Assembly (NCBI GenBank): GCA_017577945.1
Contig: PKQS01000008.1
Location: 296,719-360,718, forward strand
DNA length: 64,000 nucleotides
Direction of reading: 5' to 3'
Source: Bacillota bacterium
GTDB taxonomy: Bacteria; Bacillota; Limnochordia; Limnochordales; ZCTH02-B6
Shown here piece after piece: positions 25,929 to 35,495 of the stretch. Below the pieces are notes generated by a model, which worked only from the letters and a program-made list of their open reading frames with translations, had not been told where the DNA came from and did no database searches. The position numbers and the translations under genes are program-made. The first letter of the stretch is position 1. Each line of letters opens with the position of its first letter.

Positions 25929-28602
25929 GCGGTTCCGGCGGCGGGCGCTCGTCTGGCTGCTCTGGGCGGGCTTGCTCGCCGCGGCGGCCGGGAACGCATG
26001 GGCCCAGGCGGGCGACGCAGCGCCGGCGGGCGCACCGGCGGCGAACCCCGACGTGTTGCGCGTCCAGCAGTCGCTGACGCTCTCGCTGGGGCGGCTGACG
26101 GGCAGCCGGGAAGGTTTCTTGCGCCACGAAGAAGGGCACGTGCCTTCCCTGAATCCCGACGTGCGCCTGTCCGGAGAACTCCTGCTACGCACTTCTCTTC
26201 CCGGCCACTTTCGCCTCGACGTGCATTCGGTGACGGGGGACAAGCCCAGCCATACGTTGGGCCTGGCGTACCGGGATTGGAGCCTGCGCATAGGGCCGCG
26301 CCCCGTCAGCTTCGCCCGCGCGGGGCTGGCCTACACGCGTTGGACCAGCGGCGCGGCGTTGCTGTATGAGGCCGGGAGCTCGTCCGGCAGCGGACCCGCG
26401 CTGGAAGTGGTCGCGGCTCGTACCACCAGCCGGACGGCCGACGTGACGCTGTCCGGCGACGACTCCTTCGGGCCGTACTTTCTCGGCCACCGCCAGATCA
26501 TCGAGCAAAGCGAGCAGATCTTGCTCGACGGGCAGCTGCAGCGCCGCGGCGCCGGGCCCGGCGACGGAGACTACTACATGGACTATCAGGGCGGTTTCGT
26601 CTACTTCAACAAAGTCGTGCTCAGCCATCAGCGCATTCGCGCCGTGTATCAATACGAAGTGGATGACCCCGCTTTGTCCAGCCGGTTCCTGGCCGTGCTG
26701 GCCGGTTACGACCTCGGCGGGACGGAGGAGCAGCGGTCGGTCTCGCTACGGGGCTTTTTCCTGCGGGACCACTTGCCGGTGGACAACGACGCCATCCTAC
26801 TGCAGGCGGGCTCGACATTGACGGCATACGGAGCGCACGTCGAGTCCTTCTGGAGCGCGGCGGGCGGTTCAGGAACCACCGGCGTTGGCGGCGACCTCGG
26901 CTCCGTAGGCGGCGGCGCGAGCAGTCCTGCCTCGGCAGGAGGATGGACCGCGCGCCTGCTCAGCACCTTCGTGTACACTGACCTGCAGCGCTTTTCCGTC
27001 CAGACAGTTCCCCGCACGCACCAGTTCCACGCGATGGAAGGACAGCGGGAATATCGCCTGCCGCACCGGCCGGTTTTGTACCAGAGCGAGCAGGTCACGG
27101 TGGCGTGGGGCCTTCCGGGCGTACCGGATGAGACGCTGATCCGCACCCTCGACTATGTCATCGATTACCACTCCGGCCTCATCACGTTCGCGTTTGACCT
27201 GCCTCCCGGCAGCCGCGTCACAGTGGAGTACGAGCAGGTGACCGACGGGGCGCAGGCGGTGGAGGAGCTGGCGGGGCTTGAGACACGGCAGCGGCTGGAG
27301 TACCGGAGCCGAAGGTGGCGGACTTCGTCGTGGCTGGAGCTGGCCGGCGACGGCTACGTGTCGCCGGCGACGCTGCGGCCGCCCGAGACGCGCCTGTCGG
27401 CGGGCACGGTCAACGAATACGTCCTCACGGACACGTGGTCGCTGCTGGGAGACCTGACCGTAACGGAACGGCAGCAGAGCGTCGTGTACCGGCCGGCGGT
27501 GGGCGCGGCGTACAACGGCGAGCCGTGGACGGGCCGGCTGCGGCTCGTAGGCGGGCTGGGCGGGGGAACGGCGCCGGCGGCCGAATACGGCTTGGACGGG
27601 CAGCTCCGCTGGCGCGGGGCGGCGGACGTCGGCCTGGAATTCAGCAAACGGCTGGATGCGACGGGCGCGGGCTGGGCGCCGGAGTGGTACCGGCTGGCGG
27701 CGGTCGGCGTGCTGGGGCGTCTGCCGTATGCGGTGACGTTTACGCACGGCGACGAGCAATACAAGGACAAGCTGGAAGCGCGCCTGACGTTGCCGGGTTC
27801 GGGCGCCCGCTGGCGGGGAAGTGTGACAGCCGGCGTGCAGCTGCTGTATCCGGAAACGGTGGGCGAGGAACCGCGCACGGTGTACAGCCTTTTCGGCAAC
27901 GCGTCGTATACGGGCGAAGACGGCATGTACGTGCGCGTGCAGGGAGCCGGAGCGCTGAGCCGGTATCGCTCCGCCGCCGTGGAAAGCGGCACCTTATCCT
28001 TCGACGCGGGCCGCAGCTGGGGCCGCCTGGTGGCGGACTATCAGTTGCGAGCGAGTTTGCTGGCCACGGTCCACGAGGGCGCCAGGGTAGAGGGGCGCTT
28101 CAGCCTCAGCCACGTGGCCACGCTGGCGGCGGCGCCGACCGACCACGTGAGCGGCGCGGTGGTGTATCGCTGGACGAAAGGAAGCCGGGAACGGTCCGGC
28201 CGCGGGACCGCCGCCACCAGCGAGCAGGGATGGCAGGTGGCTGTGAACTTGCGCTGGAGCCCGTCGTGGACGACGAGCTTAACGTACGACCTCACCCGCA
28301 GCGTTACGACCGGCACCGCCCTTCCCGGCGAGCCGGCGGCGCCGACCGGCTCAAAAACGCGGCGTTGGCAGTTCATGGCCGAATACGGCGGCGCGACCTG
28401 GACGTTCCGCCTGACGGGAACGTGGGGCCTGCACGACGACAGGCGGCAGAGGAACGCGCTGGAGTTGCGTCCCGCCTACCGCCTGTCGGAGCATGCGGAA
28501 TGGTGGATGAGCTACGAGTTCGTCGACGCCCGCGACGCGGCTCGGCCGGACGAAGCGTACACAGTTCACCAGCTCACGGCGGGCTTGACGTTTCGCCTGT
28601 AA
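25891..28602 (+). CDS. Large exported beta-barrel-like protein
   Basis: About 903 residues from the ATG at 25891 (an ATG at 25882 is also possible; GGGCGG lies nine bases before 25891). A twin of basic residues and a hydrophobic stretch (RRRALVWLLWAGLLAAAAG) form the signal peptide. Two copies of a surface-protein motif (GDYYMDYQGGFVYFNKVVLS; VIDYHSGLITFAFDLPPG) lie before residue 450; the second half is a long run of amphipathic strands ending GLTFRL. This layout resembles large outer-membrane barrels with extracellular beta domains. Function unknown; it is the last gene of the subtilase cluster. Confidence 0.65.
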   Translation: MARTWCRPAGASKRFRRRALVWLLWAGLLAAAAGNAWAQAGDAAPAGAPAANPDVLRVQQSLTLSLGRLTGSREGFLRHEEGHVPSLNPDVRLSGELLLRTSLPGHFRLDVHSVTGDKPSHTLGLAYRDWSLRIGPRPVSFARAGLAYTRWTSGAALLYEAGSSSGSGPALEVVAARTTSRTADVTLSGDDSFGPYFLGHRQIIEQSEQILLDGQLQRRGAGPGDGDYYMDYQGGFVYFNKVVLSHQRIRAVYQYEVDDPALSSRFLAVLAGYDLGGTEEQRSVSLRGFFLRDHLPVDNDAILLQAGSTLTAYGAHVESFWSAAGGSGTTGVGGDLGSVGGGASSPASAGGWTARLLSTFVYTDLQRFSVQTVPRTHQFHAMEGQREYRLPHRPVLYQSEQVTVAWGLPGVPDETLIRTLDYVIDYHSGLITFAFDLPPGSRVTVEYEQVTDGAQAVEELAGLETRQRLEYRSRRWRTSSWLELAGDGYVSPATLRPPETRLSAGTVNEYVLTDTWSLLGDLTVTERQQSVVYRPAVGAAYNGEPWTGRLRLVGGLGGGTAPAAEYGLDGQLRWRGAADVGLEFSKRLDATGAGWAPEWYRLAAVGVLGRLPYAVTFTHGDEQYKDKLEARLTLPGSGARWRGSVTAGVQLLYPETVGEEPRTVYSLFGNASYTGEDGMYVRVQGAGALSRYRSAAVESGTLSFDAGRSWGRLVADYQLRASLLATVHEGARVEGRFSLSHVATLAAAPTDHVSGAVVYRWTKGSRERSGRGTAATSEQGWQVAVNLRWSPSWTTSLTYDLTRSVTTGTALPGEPAAPTGSKTRRWQFMAEYGGATWTFRLTGTWGLHDDRRQRNALELRPAYRLSEHAEWWMSYEFVDARDAARPDEAYTVHQLTAGLTFRL

Positions 28603-28683
28603 GCACCGCACCGGGCGCCGAGGCCTCCCGCCGGAGCGGACGGCGAGAAAGCCGAGGCCTTGGCGCGGCGGGCAAACATACGG

Positions 28684-29844
28684 TCACGAAGTCCGCTCGC
28701 GGAAGCGGCTCAAGAAAGGCAGCTCGCGCACGGCTTCCTCGTCCTGGGCGCGCTGGCGGAGAAATTCGATGACGAACGCGGCCATGACGCCAACGAATAC
28801 ACCGAGAAAACCGGCCATGGCCACGTGAAGCAGCAGGCGCCGGGAGGCGGGCTCCTCCGGCACTTGCGGCGGATCGATAAGGCGCGCCACGGTGATGGTC
28901 GCTTCCGCCTCAAGGCGCGCCGCTTCGTACTGTTGCCGAAGCGACTGGTACAGCTCGCGCTGCACCCGCACTTCTCGCTCCAGCCGCTCCAGTTCGAGGG
29001 CCAGCATTGGTGCGTCGTTGAGCCCGAACTTAGAGCCCTGCGACTCGTCCGCCGCGCCCTCTTCCAGCGCTTGGCGCTGCCGCTCCAGCGCCGCGATGCG
29101 GGCCACCAGCTCCTGCACCTCGGGATCGTCTGCGGGCAAATACGCTTGCTTCCCCGACAGCTCCGCCGAGAGCGCGCGAATTTGGTCGACGACAGCCGCG
29201 TGCGCCTCAACCAGCAGGGCCGTCTGCTGCACCAAGTCTACGATGCCGTACTGTTCCTTGAAGCTCTGCAGGGCCGCTTCCGCCGCGCGCAAATCGGCTG
29301 CCACCGCCGACAGCCGCTGCTCAGCCGCCGCGGTCGCCCGCTGCGCCTCGTCCGCCACCAGCTGCCGGGCCACCGCTTCGAACTGAGTGATATACGTCTG
29401 GACCACGTCGCGCGCCAAGGCGGGATTCGGGTCTTTGAACTTGACCGTGACGATGCCGTCGCGGTCGTTGACATCAATCGTGACATTTTCCTGCAGGCGG
29501 CGTACCGCTTGCGAGCGGCTGACACCGTCCCAGCGCGACGGGAGCTGCAATTCGTCCACGACGGCTTCAGCCAGCATGCGGCTGCGCAACACGCTGACCA
29601 GGGCCGCGGTACTGGTCGTGACGTTCTGGGTGACGCTCGCGGGGCGCTCGAGGACGAACACGGCCACGGACTCGTAGGTGCGCTCCCGCGTCAAGCCGAA
29701 CAGCAACCCGGCGAGCACCGCGAACAAGGTGACGGCGGCGATCAGCCGCCGGGATCGCCATAGGACCTTAATCAGGTCCAGCAAGTCGATTTCCTCGTCG
29801 GCATAGTACGAGAACTCCGGCGACGGCTGCGTAGGATGACCCAT
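28684..29844 (-). CDS. Wzz-type polysaccharide chain-length/co-polymerase protein
   Basis: A 386-residue membrane protein: helix 1 at about 33-52, an extended coiled-coil region (about 150-310) and helix 2 near 345-365 with the Pro-rich entry DPPQVPEEP. This is the Wzz/CapA-type adaptor that sets glycan chain length and activates a BY-kinase. GGGAG lies seven bases before the ATG. It is divergent from the BY-kinase gene and one of two Wzz proteins in this locus. Confidence 0.85.
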   Translation of the reverse strand: MGHPTQPSPEFSYYADEEIDLLDLIKVLWRSRRLIAAVTLFAVLAGLLFGLTRERTYESVAVFVLERPASVTQNVTTSTAALVSVLRSRMLAEAVVDELQLPSRWDGVSRSQAVRRLQENVTIDVNDRDGIVTVKFKDPNPALARDVVQTYITQFEAVARQLVADEAQRATAAAEQRLSAVAADLRAAEAALQSFKEQYGIVDLVQQTALLVEAHAAVVDQIRALSAELSGKQAYLPADDPEVQELVARIAALERQRQALEEGAADESQGSKFGLNDAPMLALELERLEREVRVQRELYQSLRQQYEAARLEAEATITVARLIDPPQVPEEPASRRLLLHVAMAGFLGVFVGVMAAFVIEFLRQRAQDEEAVRELPFLSRFRERTS

Positions 29845-30101
29845 GGTATGACTCCCTTTCCTTGGGATGGTCTACCCACTTCCATTATCGTCGAAACAGC
29901 GGCCGAACTTTTCTTGTCCAAATTGCTGAAAGCGAATGGAATGAATTCCCTTTAGCCGGCCTAGACGTCAAGATGAAAAAGTTATGCTGCAGGATCTGGT
30001 TCGGTGATGGTGGAATTTGTAGGCTCACGGCACTCATGCATTTACAGTTAAGGAAGAAAAACGTTTCACTTGGGTGTCGTTTCGCGGTCAGGAGGGTGTA
30101 T

Positions 30102-30875
30102 GTGGCGCGTTCCAAGGTCGCAGAAGTGGGGGATGTAGTAGGGCCTGTTACGTGGCACGACCCGAAGTCGGTGGCCGCGGAGGCCTACCGCATTTTGCGG
30201 ACCAACTTGCAGTTCACCAACCCGGATCGTCCGCTGAGGAGCATTCTGATCACGAGTCCCACCGTGGGCGACGGCAAGAGCACGGTGGCGGCCAATTTGG
30301 CCGTCTCCTTCGCCCAGGTGGGGCGCAGCGTCATCATCGTCAACGCGGACCTGCGGCGCCCGTCGGTGCACAAGATGTTTCAGGTGCCCGACGGCGTCGG
30401 TTTAACGTCGGTGTTGGTGGGACAAGCCACGGTGAAGGAGGCGTTGCGCGAGACCCACGTCCCCAACGTTCGGCTCCTCACGGCGGGGCCTACGCCGCCC
30501 AACCCGGCGGAGCTGCTCGAATCAAAGCGGATGCTGTCCGTCATGGAGGAGCTTAAAGAGCACGCCGATATCATCTTGTACGATGCGCCGCCGGTTACCG
30601 TCGTCACCGACGCCGGCCTGCTCGCGCCTCACGTGGACGGTTGCGTCCTCGTGGTTAGCGTGGGCGTCACTCAGCGGGAGATGGCGCGGGTAGCTCTGGA
30701 GCAGTTGCATCGAGTCGGCGGGCGCATCCTGGGCGTGGTCGTGAACCGTGTGCACCATGGTTCGGGCTATTATTACTACTATTACTACTCGGCCGAGGAC
30801 AAGTCGCTGGCAAGCGGCTTGCGAAAGGTTTGGCGGCGCGTCCGGTCGAGGTTCGGGAAAAAGGCGAAACGGTGA
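30102..30875 (+). CDS. Bacterial tyrosine kinase (CpsD/CapB type)
   Basis: A 257-residue cytoplasmic BY-kinase. GGAGGG five bases before the GTG at 30102 sets the start, although the frame is open much further upstream. Walker A TSPTVGDGKST (51-61), Walker A' VIIVNADLRRP (78-87), Walker B IILYDAPP (157-164), and a C-terminal autophosphorylation cluster of seven consecutive tyrosines (223-229). The kinase needs a separate membrane activator, here one of the two Wzz proteins. With the PHP phosphatase downstream it forms the usual firmicute capsule-control module. Confidence 0.9.
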   Translation: MARSKVAEVGDVVGPVTWHDPKSVAAEAYRILRTNLQFTNPDRPLRSILITSPTVGDGKSTVAANLAVSFAQVGRSVIIVNADLRRPSVHKMFQVPDGVGLTSVLVGQATVKEALRETHVPNVRLLTAGPTPPNPAELLESKRMLSVMEELKEHADIILYDAPPVTVVTDAGLLAPHVDGCVLVVSVGVTQREMARVALEQLHRVGGRILGVVVNRVHHGSGYYYYYYYSAEDKSLASGLRKVWRRVRSRFGKKAKR

Positions 30876-31009
30876 AGACGGGGGTTGATACGCCGGCGGG
30901 TTAACCGCGTGGCAACAACTGAAGCGGCGGCAGTTCCTCCGCATCGAGCGGGATGACTGGTTGGGTTGCGCGTTGGCTGGGGGGACCGGTCAAACAGGGA
31001 GGGATGGCC

Positions 31010-31792
31010 GTGATTGATCTGCATGCGCACGTGCTGCCGGGCATCGACGACGGTCCGGCCACGTGGGACGAAGCGTTGGCGCTGGTCCGGATGGCGGCGG
31101 CCGAGGGCATTACGGATATGGTCGCTACGCCGCACATGATGCCGGACGGCGCATTCGCCAATCACCGGCGCTACGTGTTGCCTTTGGTGGAGGAACTGCG
31201 CGACCGCTTGCGCCGTCAGCGAATCGACGTCACGATTCACCCCGGCGGCGAGGTGTACATGTCGCCGGACCTGGTCGCTCGGCTGGAGCGCGGCGAATTG
31301 CTGACTTATGGCGACGCTGGGCGCTACATGCTGGTGGAGCTGCCGGCGTCGGAACTGCCGGACTACGCGGAGCGCATTGTTTCGGACTTGGTGCACCTGG
31401 GCATTACGCCCATCATCGCCCATCCGGAGCGCAACACGGCCATCGCGAGCAAGCCGCAGCTGGCTCGGCGGCTGGTCGAAGCGGGCGCGCTGCTGCAGGT
31501 CAACGCCAGCAGCTTGCGCTCGCGGCACGAAGCCCGGGAGGCGGCCAAGTACCTGCTGACCCACGGCTACGTGCACTTCGTGGCCACCGATTGCCACGGC
31601 GTCTACGCGCGGCGGCCGTCTTTGGGCAAGTACGTGGATATGCTGGCGGAGTGGCTTGGGCCCGAGCAAGCGCAAAAGCTGGTTAAGGACCACCCGGCCG
31701 CGGTGCTGGCCGGTGCCAGGCTCGAACCGCCCCGCATTTTGGAGCGGCAAGGCTTGGGTGCGCGTTTGCTCAACGTGCTGCGGGGACGTTGA
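31010..31792 (+). CDS. Protein-tyrosine phosphatase (CpsB/CapC, PHP fold)
   Basis: A 260-residue metal-dependent phosphatase that removes phosphate from the BY-kinase tail. The GTG start at 31010 has GGGAGGG at the right distance (six bases) and gives the family-typical N-terminus MIDLHAHVLPGIDDG; the ATG two codons earlier touches the ribosome site and is unlikely. Other metal ligands are in VATPHMMP, IIAHPERN and ATDCHG. Confidence 0.9.
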   Translation: MIDLHAHVLPGIDDGPATWDEALALVRMAAAEGITDMVATPHMMPDGAFANHRRYVLPLVEELRDRLRRQRIDVTIHPGGEVYMSPDLVARLERGELLTYGDAGRYMLVELPASELPDYAERIVSDLVHLGITPIIAHPERNTAIASKPQLARRLVEAGALLQVNASSLRSRHEAREAAKYLLTHGYVHFVATDCHGVYARRPSLGKYVDMLAEWLGPEQAQKLVKDHPAAVLAGARLEPPRILERQGLGARLLNVLRGR

Positions 31793-31897
31793 CCGCCGAA
31801 TTCCGGTGAAAACGCGGTGGAGTCCGTTCCCCTAACAGCAGGCACGTTGCCGAGCCGCCGCGGCCGCGGGAGGACCTGGGAGTTGGGAGGACGATCG

Positions 31898-33043
31898 ATG
31901 GAAATCAACGCAGAGCAGCTGCGTGTCGACGAAGACGTCATCGATTTACGGCAGCTGTGGGGAGCTCTCTTGCGCCGCAAGTGGGTGGTGATCGGCGCAT
32001 GCGTCTTGACCATCGCCGCCGCGTACATCATCACCCTTGCGGCGACGCCGATCTACGAAGCCAGCACGACGCTGCTCATCAAGGATCCGAACGCGTCCGG
32101 GGAACGGATGTTTCTCGACACCGGCGGCTCCGTCGTGACGCGCAATTTGCTGCAAAACAGCGTCCAGATACTGCGTAGCCGCCAAGTGGCGGAAATGGCC
32201 GAAGCGCGCTTGAGTCCCGCGGCTCGGGCGCAGCTTCAGGAGCGACTGAGTGAATACATTACCATTCAGCCGGTGGCCAACACGGAGACCATCGTCGTCT
32301 CTGCCAGGCATCCGAATCCGCAGGTGGCGGCGGAGATCGCAAACGCAGTGGCGGAAAGCTTCATCGAATTCAATCGGGAGCTGAACCGCAGCGAGCTTAC
32401 GGTGGCGCGCGAGTTTATCGAAGAGCAGCTAGCCATCGCCGAGGAGCAGCTGCGGCAGGCGGAGGAAGCGCTGAAGACGTTCCGGGAGAACATGGGGCCG
32501 GTGTCGCCGTCGGACGAGACGCGCACGTTGCTGAGCCGCATCAGCGACTTGGAGGCGCGGCAGCTGGAGGCGCAGCTGAACTACGAAGACGCCGTGCGGC
32601 GCGGGGCGACGGCGGAAGCGGCCGCGCATGCGGCGCGCCGGGAAGCGCTGCAGCAGGAAATCGCGGTGCTGGAGGAGCGGCTCGCGGCGCTGCCTGAGCG
32701 GGAGATGATGCTGGCGGCGCTGACGCGCGAGCGCGACGTGTTGGAGCACACGTTCCTGCTGCTGCGCAGCCGGTATGAAGACGTGCGTATCGCGGAAGCC
32801 ATGCGCGCACCCACGGTGGCCATCATCGATCCCGCCGTGCCGCCGGAGAATCCAGTCAGTCCCCGGCCCATGCTGAACGTGGCGCTGGGCGCCTTCCTCG
32901 GGCTGTTCCTCGGTTTGGTCGCCGTTTTCGTGTGGGAGTTCGTGGATACGACGGTCAAGTCGCCGGACGAGGTGGCGCAGTTGCTGGGACTGCCGGTGCT
33001 GGGACGGATTCCTGACATGCGCCGTCCCGGCCCGCGGCGCTGA
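31898..33043 (+). CDS. Second Wzz-type chain-length determinant protein
   Basis: A 381-residue protein with helix 1 (about 26-48, KWVVIGACVLTIAAAYIITL), a periplasmic-side coiled coil, the Pro-rich segment DPAVPPENPVSPRP and helix 2 (about 328-350). After helix 2 a 30-residue cytoplasmic tail (SPDEVAQLLGLPVLGRIP) matches the region that contacts and activates CpsD/CapB kinases. The ATG at 31898 follows GGGAGG. It ends the plus-strand capsule-control operon. Confidence 0.87.
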   Translation: MEINAEQLRVDEDVIDLRQLWGALLRRKWVVIGACVLTIAAAYIITLAATPIYEASTTLLIKDPNASGERMFLDTGGSVVTRNLLQNSVQILRSRQVAEMAEARLSPAARAQLQERLSEYITIQPVANTETIVVSARHPNPQVAAEIANAVAESFIEFNRELNRSELTVAREFIEEQLAIAEEQLRQAEEALKTFRENMGPVSPSDETRTLLSRISDLEARQLEAQLNYEDAVRRGATAEAAAHAARREALQQEIAVLEERLAALPEREMMLAALTRERDVLEHTFLLLRSRYEDVRIAEAMRAPTVAIIDPAVPPENPVSPRPMLNVALGAFLGLFLGLVAVFVWEFVDTTVKSPDEVAQLLGLPVLGRIPDMRRPGPRR

Positions 33044-33123
33044 CGCGGTCGGCAAGTTCTTGTGCCGGGGCATGGGCGAGGTGTCCCGGCGCAGTACGCG
33101 GTACAGTGCTGAGTTGTGCGAAG

Positions 33124-33156
33124 GGTGCTCGCTCCTCGCGAGCGCCTTTCTTCTTT
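33124..33156 (+). terminator. Terminator of the kinase/phosphatase/Wzz operon
   Basis: A 9-bp stem GGTGCTCGC / GCGAGCGCC, loop TCCTC, then TTTCTTCTTT. Confidence 0.8.
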
Positions 33157-33219
33157 CGGCGACCGGCGCCTATCGCCGCGGCGGCCGTTGCCGCCTTTCT
33201 TGGTTGCGGCTGGCTGGCG

Positions 33220-34206
33220 CTACTCTTCTTCCTGGAGCGGGACGACCTCGAAGGACGTCGTCACGCCGGAAATGCCCGCCGATGCCGAGAGGCCGTCGGA
33301 ACGGCGAGCCGAGATGCTGACCGAAAAGCTCGCCGGCGAGACGGACACGTAGACGGTGCCCCGCACCGGCATGCCTTCGTGAGTGGCGCTTTCCTCGAAC
33401 GTGATCGAGAGCGTGCGCCCGTCGAACGACACCCAAGTGGCGTTGGAGAAGCCGTAGGACCCGCTCACCCCGTCTGCTGTCCCCTCGAGAAAGAGGGAAG
33501 CGGAGCGAGTCCGCAAGTCCGCGTAGACTTCCCAGGAGCCTGAAACCGACATGGGCAGGCTGACGCGAGTAATTCTCCCGGAAGCGGAGACGGCCGCCAC
33601 AGGCACGCCGGTTGTGGCCTGCCCGGGGCTTCCAGCGCCGCCGAGGCCGGGCGCCGCGGGACTGTCCGGCAGCCGAAAGCGCCGCTCGAGGCTGATGCCC
33701 GCCAGCCAGTGCGAGCGGTTGAGAATGCGGATGTACCGGGCTTCGCCGCGCAGGTGCCAGGAGCCGTCGGCAGTCAGCGGCCGCTCGACCCCTGCGCCGA
33801 CGGTGAAGCCGCTCGCGCCCAGCTCGACGCCGGCCGCTTGGGCGCTGACGGTCAGAAAGCCGAGATCGGCGGCAGGCCGCCAGTCGTTCCACGCGATCGG
33901 CAGCCGGTAGCGAGCCAGCCCCATGATGAGGCGCGTACGCGCCTCGACGTCCAGCAGCGTATGCTGCGCTTCGCCCGCTTCCACGGTGAGGGTCAGGTCG
34001 TCGGAGTACAGCGCGGCCGCCAGAAACGGTACGCCGAGCGTTCGCACGCTGACGCCGAGGCCGAAAGCGTTGCGCAGCGGCGCCGCGGGCGCCTCGTCCG
34101 CATCGGCCGCGGCGGCAGGACAGAGCACCAAACTGACGCCAACCAGGATTGGAAAAAGCCGCTTCAGCGGTTTGACACCATGTCGCAAAGCCTTGTCTCC
34201 ACCCAT
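33220..34206 (-). CDS. Exported beta-rich protein, possible outer-membrane barrel
   Basis: A 328-residue protein with a signal peptide (LFPILVGVSLVLCPAAAADA). Residues 45-210 are amphipathic strands of the outer-membrane-barrel type (YRLPIAWNDWRPAADLGFLT; HLRGEARYIRILNRSHWLAG). A Gly/Ala linker leads to a C-terminal beta-sandwich (about 235-328) rich in Ser/Val. No ribosome site is obvious before the ATG at 34206. Family unknown; located next to the capsule locus. Confidence 0.6.
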   Translation of the reverse strand: MGGDKALRHGVKPLKRLFPILVGVSLVLCPAAAADADEAPAAPLRNAFGLGVSVRTLGVPFLAAALYSDDLTLTVEAGEAQHTLLDVEARTRLIMGLARYRLPIAWNDWRPAADLGFLTVSAQAAGVELGASGFTVGAGVERPLTADGSWHLRGEARYIRILNRSHWLAGISLERRFRLPDSPAAPGLGGAGSPGQATTGVPVAAVSASGRITRVSLPMSVSGSWEVYADLRTRSASLFLEGTADGVSGSYGFSNATWVSFDGRTLSITFEESATHEGMPVRGTVYVSVSPASFSVSISARRSDGLSASAGISGVTTSFEVVPLQEEE

Positions 34207-34456
34207 TCAAGCTTTGTTGGACTGATGTTAACGCGTGCCTAGCCTCAATATAATTCGAAACAATAGTGCTTTTTCCCTTCGCGCCTTTCCTCTTGTTTGT
34301 AGCCCTCGCCGGGTCGGCAGGGTTCTCTGACCGCATACGAGAACATAGCGAAGTCGTTGCGGTCCTATTTAGGTACATCGGTGCGATCCTGGCGGGCCGC
34401 GGGAAACAAGAACTTGGGGAAGCAAGCAGCATCGCATATCGTCGGGAGTTGAAGCC

Positions 34457-35482
34457 ATGAAGCTTACGGCAGCCATCGTGCCCGCGGGGCAGTGGGGCAC
34501 GGCGCTGGCCGTTCCGCTGGCGAAGAGCGGCCATTCCGTGCGTCTGTACTTCCGCTCCGAGGAAGACGCGGCGCGGTTCAACGCTAGCCGCGTCAACGCG
34601 CGGCGCCTGCCGGGCGTGGTGTTTCCTGAAAACGTGTCGGCCACAGCCGACTTGACGGAGGCCGTGCAGGATGCGGACTTGGTCGTCCTCGCGCCGGCCA
34701 GCCGCGGGCTGCGGGATCTGTGCCGGCGGCTGCGGCCGTTCGTGCCCGAGAAGGCCATCATCGTGTCGGTGGTGAAGGCGCTCTTCGCCGAGGAGCCGCG
34801 GCTGCCGAGCCAGGTCATCGCCCAGGAGCTGCTGGGCGCCGGAACAGGCGGGACGGACGCCGGCGCAGCAGCGCGGCGAATTGCCGTTCTGTCGGGTCCC
34901 AACTTCGCCATCGAAATCGCGCGCGAGCTTCCGGCCGGCACCGTCGTGGCGTCGGCGGACCTGGAAACGGCGCGTTTCGTTCAGTCGGCGTTCATGAACG
35001 ACCGGCTGCGGGTGTGGACCAGCACCGACATCGTGGGCGTGCAACTGGGCGGGGCGTTGAAGAACATCATCGCCATTGGGGCGGGCATGTCCGATGGCCT
35101 TGGGATGGGCCACAACGCTCGGGCCGCGCTGATCACCCGCGGGGTGGCGGAGATCGCGCGGCTGGGCGTGGCGCTGGGAGCGGACCCCATGACGTTCGCC
35201 GGCGTGTCGGGCATCGGCGACTTGATCCTGACGTGCACCGGCGACTTGAGCCGCAACCGGCAGGCAGGCCTGGCCATTGCACGAGGCGAGCCGCTGGACC
35301 CGCGCGTCACGGTCGAGGGCGTGCCGACCACCCGGGCTACCTACCTGCTCGCCCGCGAGCTGGGCATCGAGATGCCCATCACGGAAGTGGTCTACCGCAT
35401 TTTGTACGAGGGGCTCTCCCCGGAGGAAGGCTTGCGCCGCCTGATGTCCCGCCAGCCCCGGCACGAGCTGGACATTCCTTAG
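34457..35482 (+). CDS. gpsA: NAD(P)+-dependent glycerol-3-phosphate dehydrogenase
   Basis: A 341-residue enzyme that makes sn-glycerol 3-phosphate for phospholipids from dihydroxyacetone phosphate. The catalytic region is intact (GGALKNIIAIGAGMSDGLGMGHNAR, abbreviated here, with the Lys of LKN; SGPNFAIEIA). The dinucleotide motif is unusual: IVPAGQWGTALA where most GpsA proteins have GAGSWGTALA, so the first two glycines are Pro and Gly-shifted. The length is normal. A TATAAT lies at 34247 in the 250-bp leader and is a possible promoter. Confidence 0.88.
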   Translation: MKLTAAIVPAGQWGTALAVPLAKSGHSVRLYFRSEEDAARFNASRVNARRLPGVVFPENVSATADLTEAVQDADLVVLAPASRGLRDLCRRLRPFVPEKAIIVSVVKALFAEEPRLPSQVIAQELLGAGTGGTDAGAAARRIAVLSGPNFAIEIARELPAGTVVASADLETARFVQSAFMNDRLRVWTSTDIVGVQLGGALKNIIAIGAGMSDGLGMGHNARAALITRGVAEIARLGVALGADPMTFAGVSGIGDLILTCTGDLSRNRQAGLAIARGEPLDPRVTVEGVPTTRATYLLARELGIEMPITEVVYRILYEGLSPEEGLRRLMSRQPRHELDIP

Positions 35483-35495
35483 CCAACGCCATCGT

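Noticed and set aside
33170..35464. A 764-residue minus-strand open frame across the barrel-like gene and gpsA
   Set aside because: Low-complexity Arg/Ala sequence, antisense to gpsA and out of frame with the barrel-like gene.
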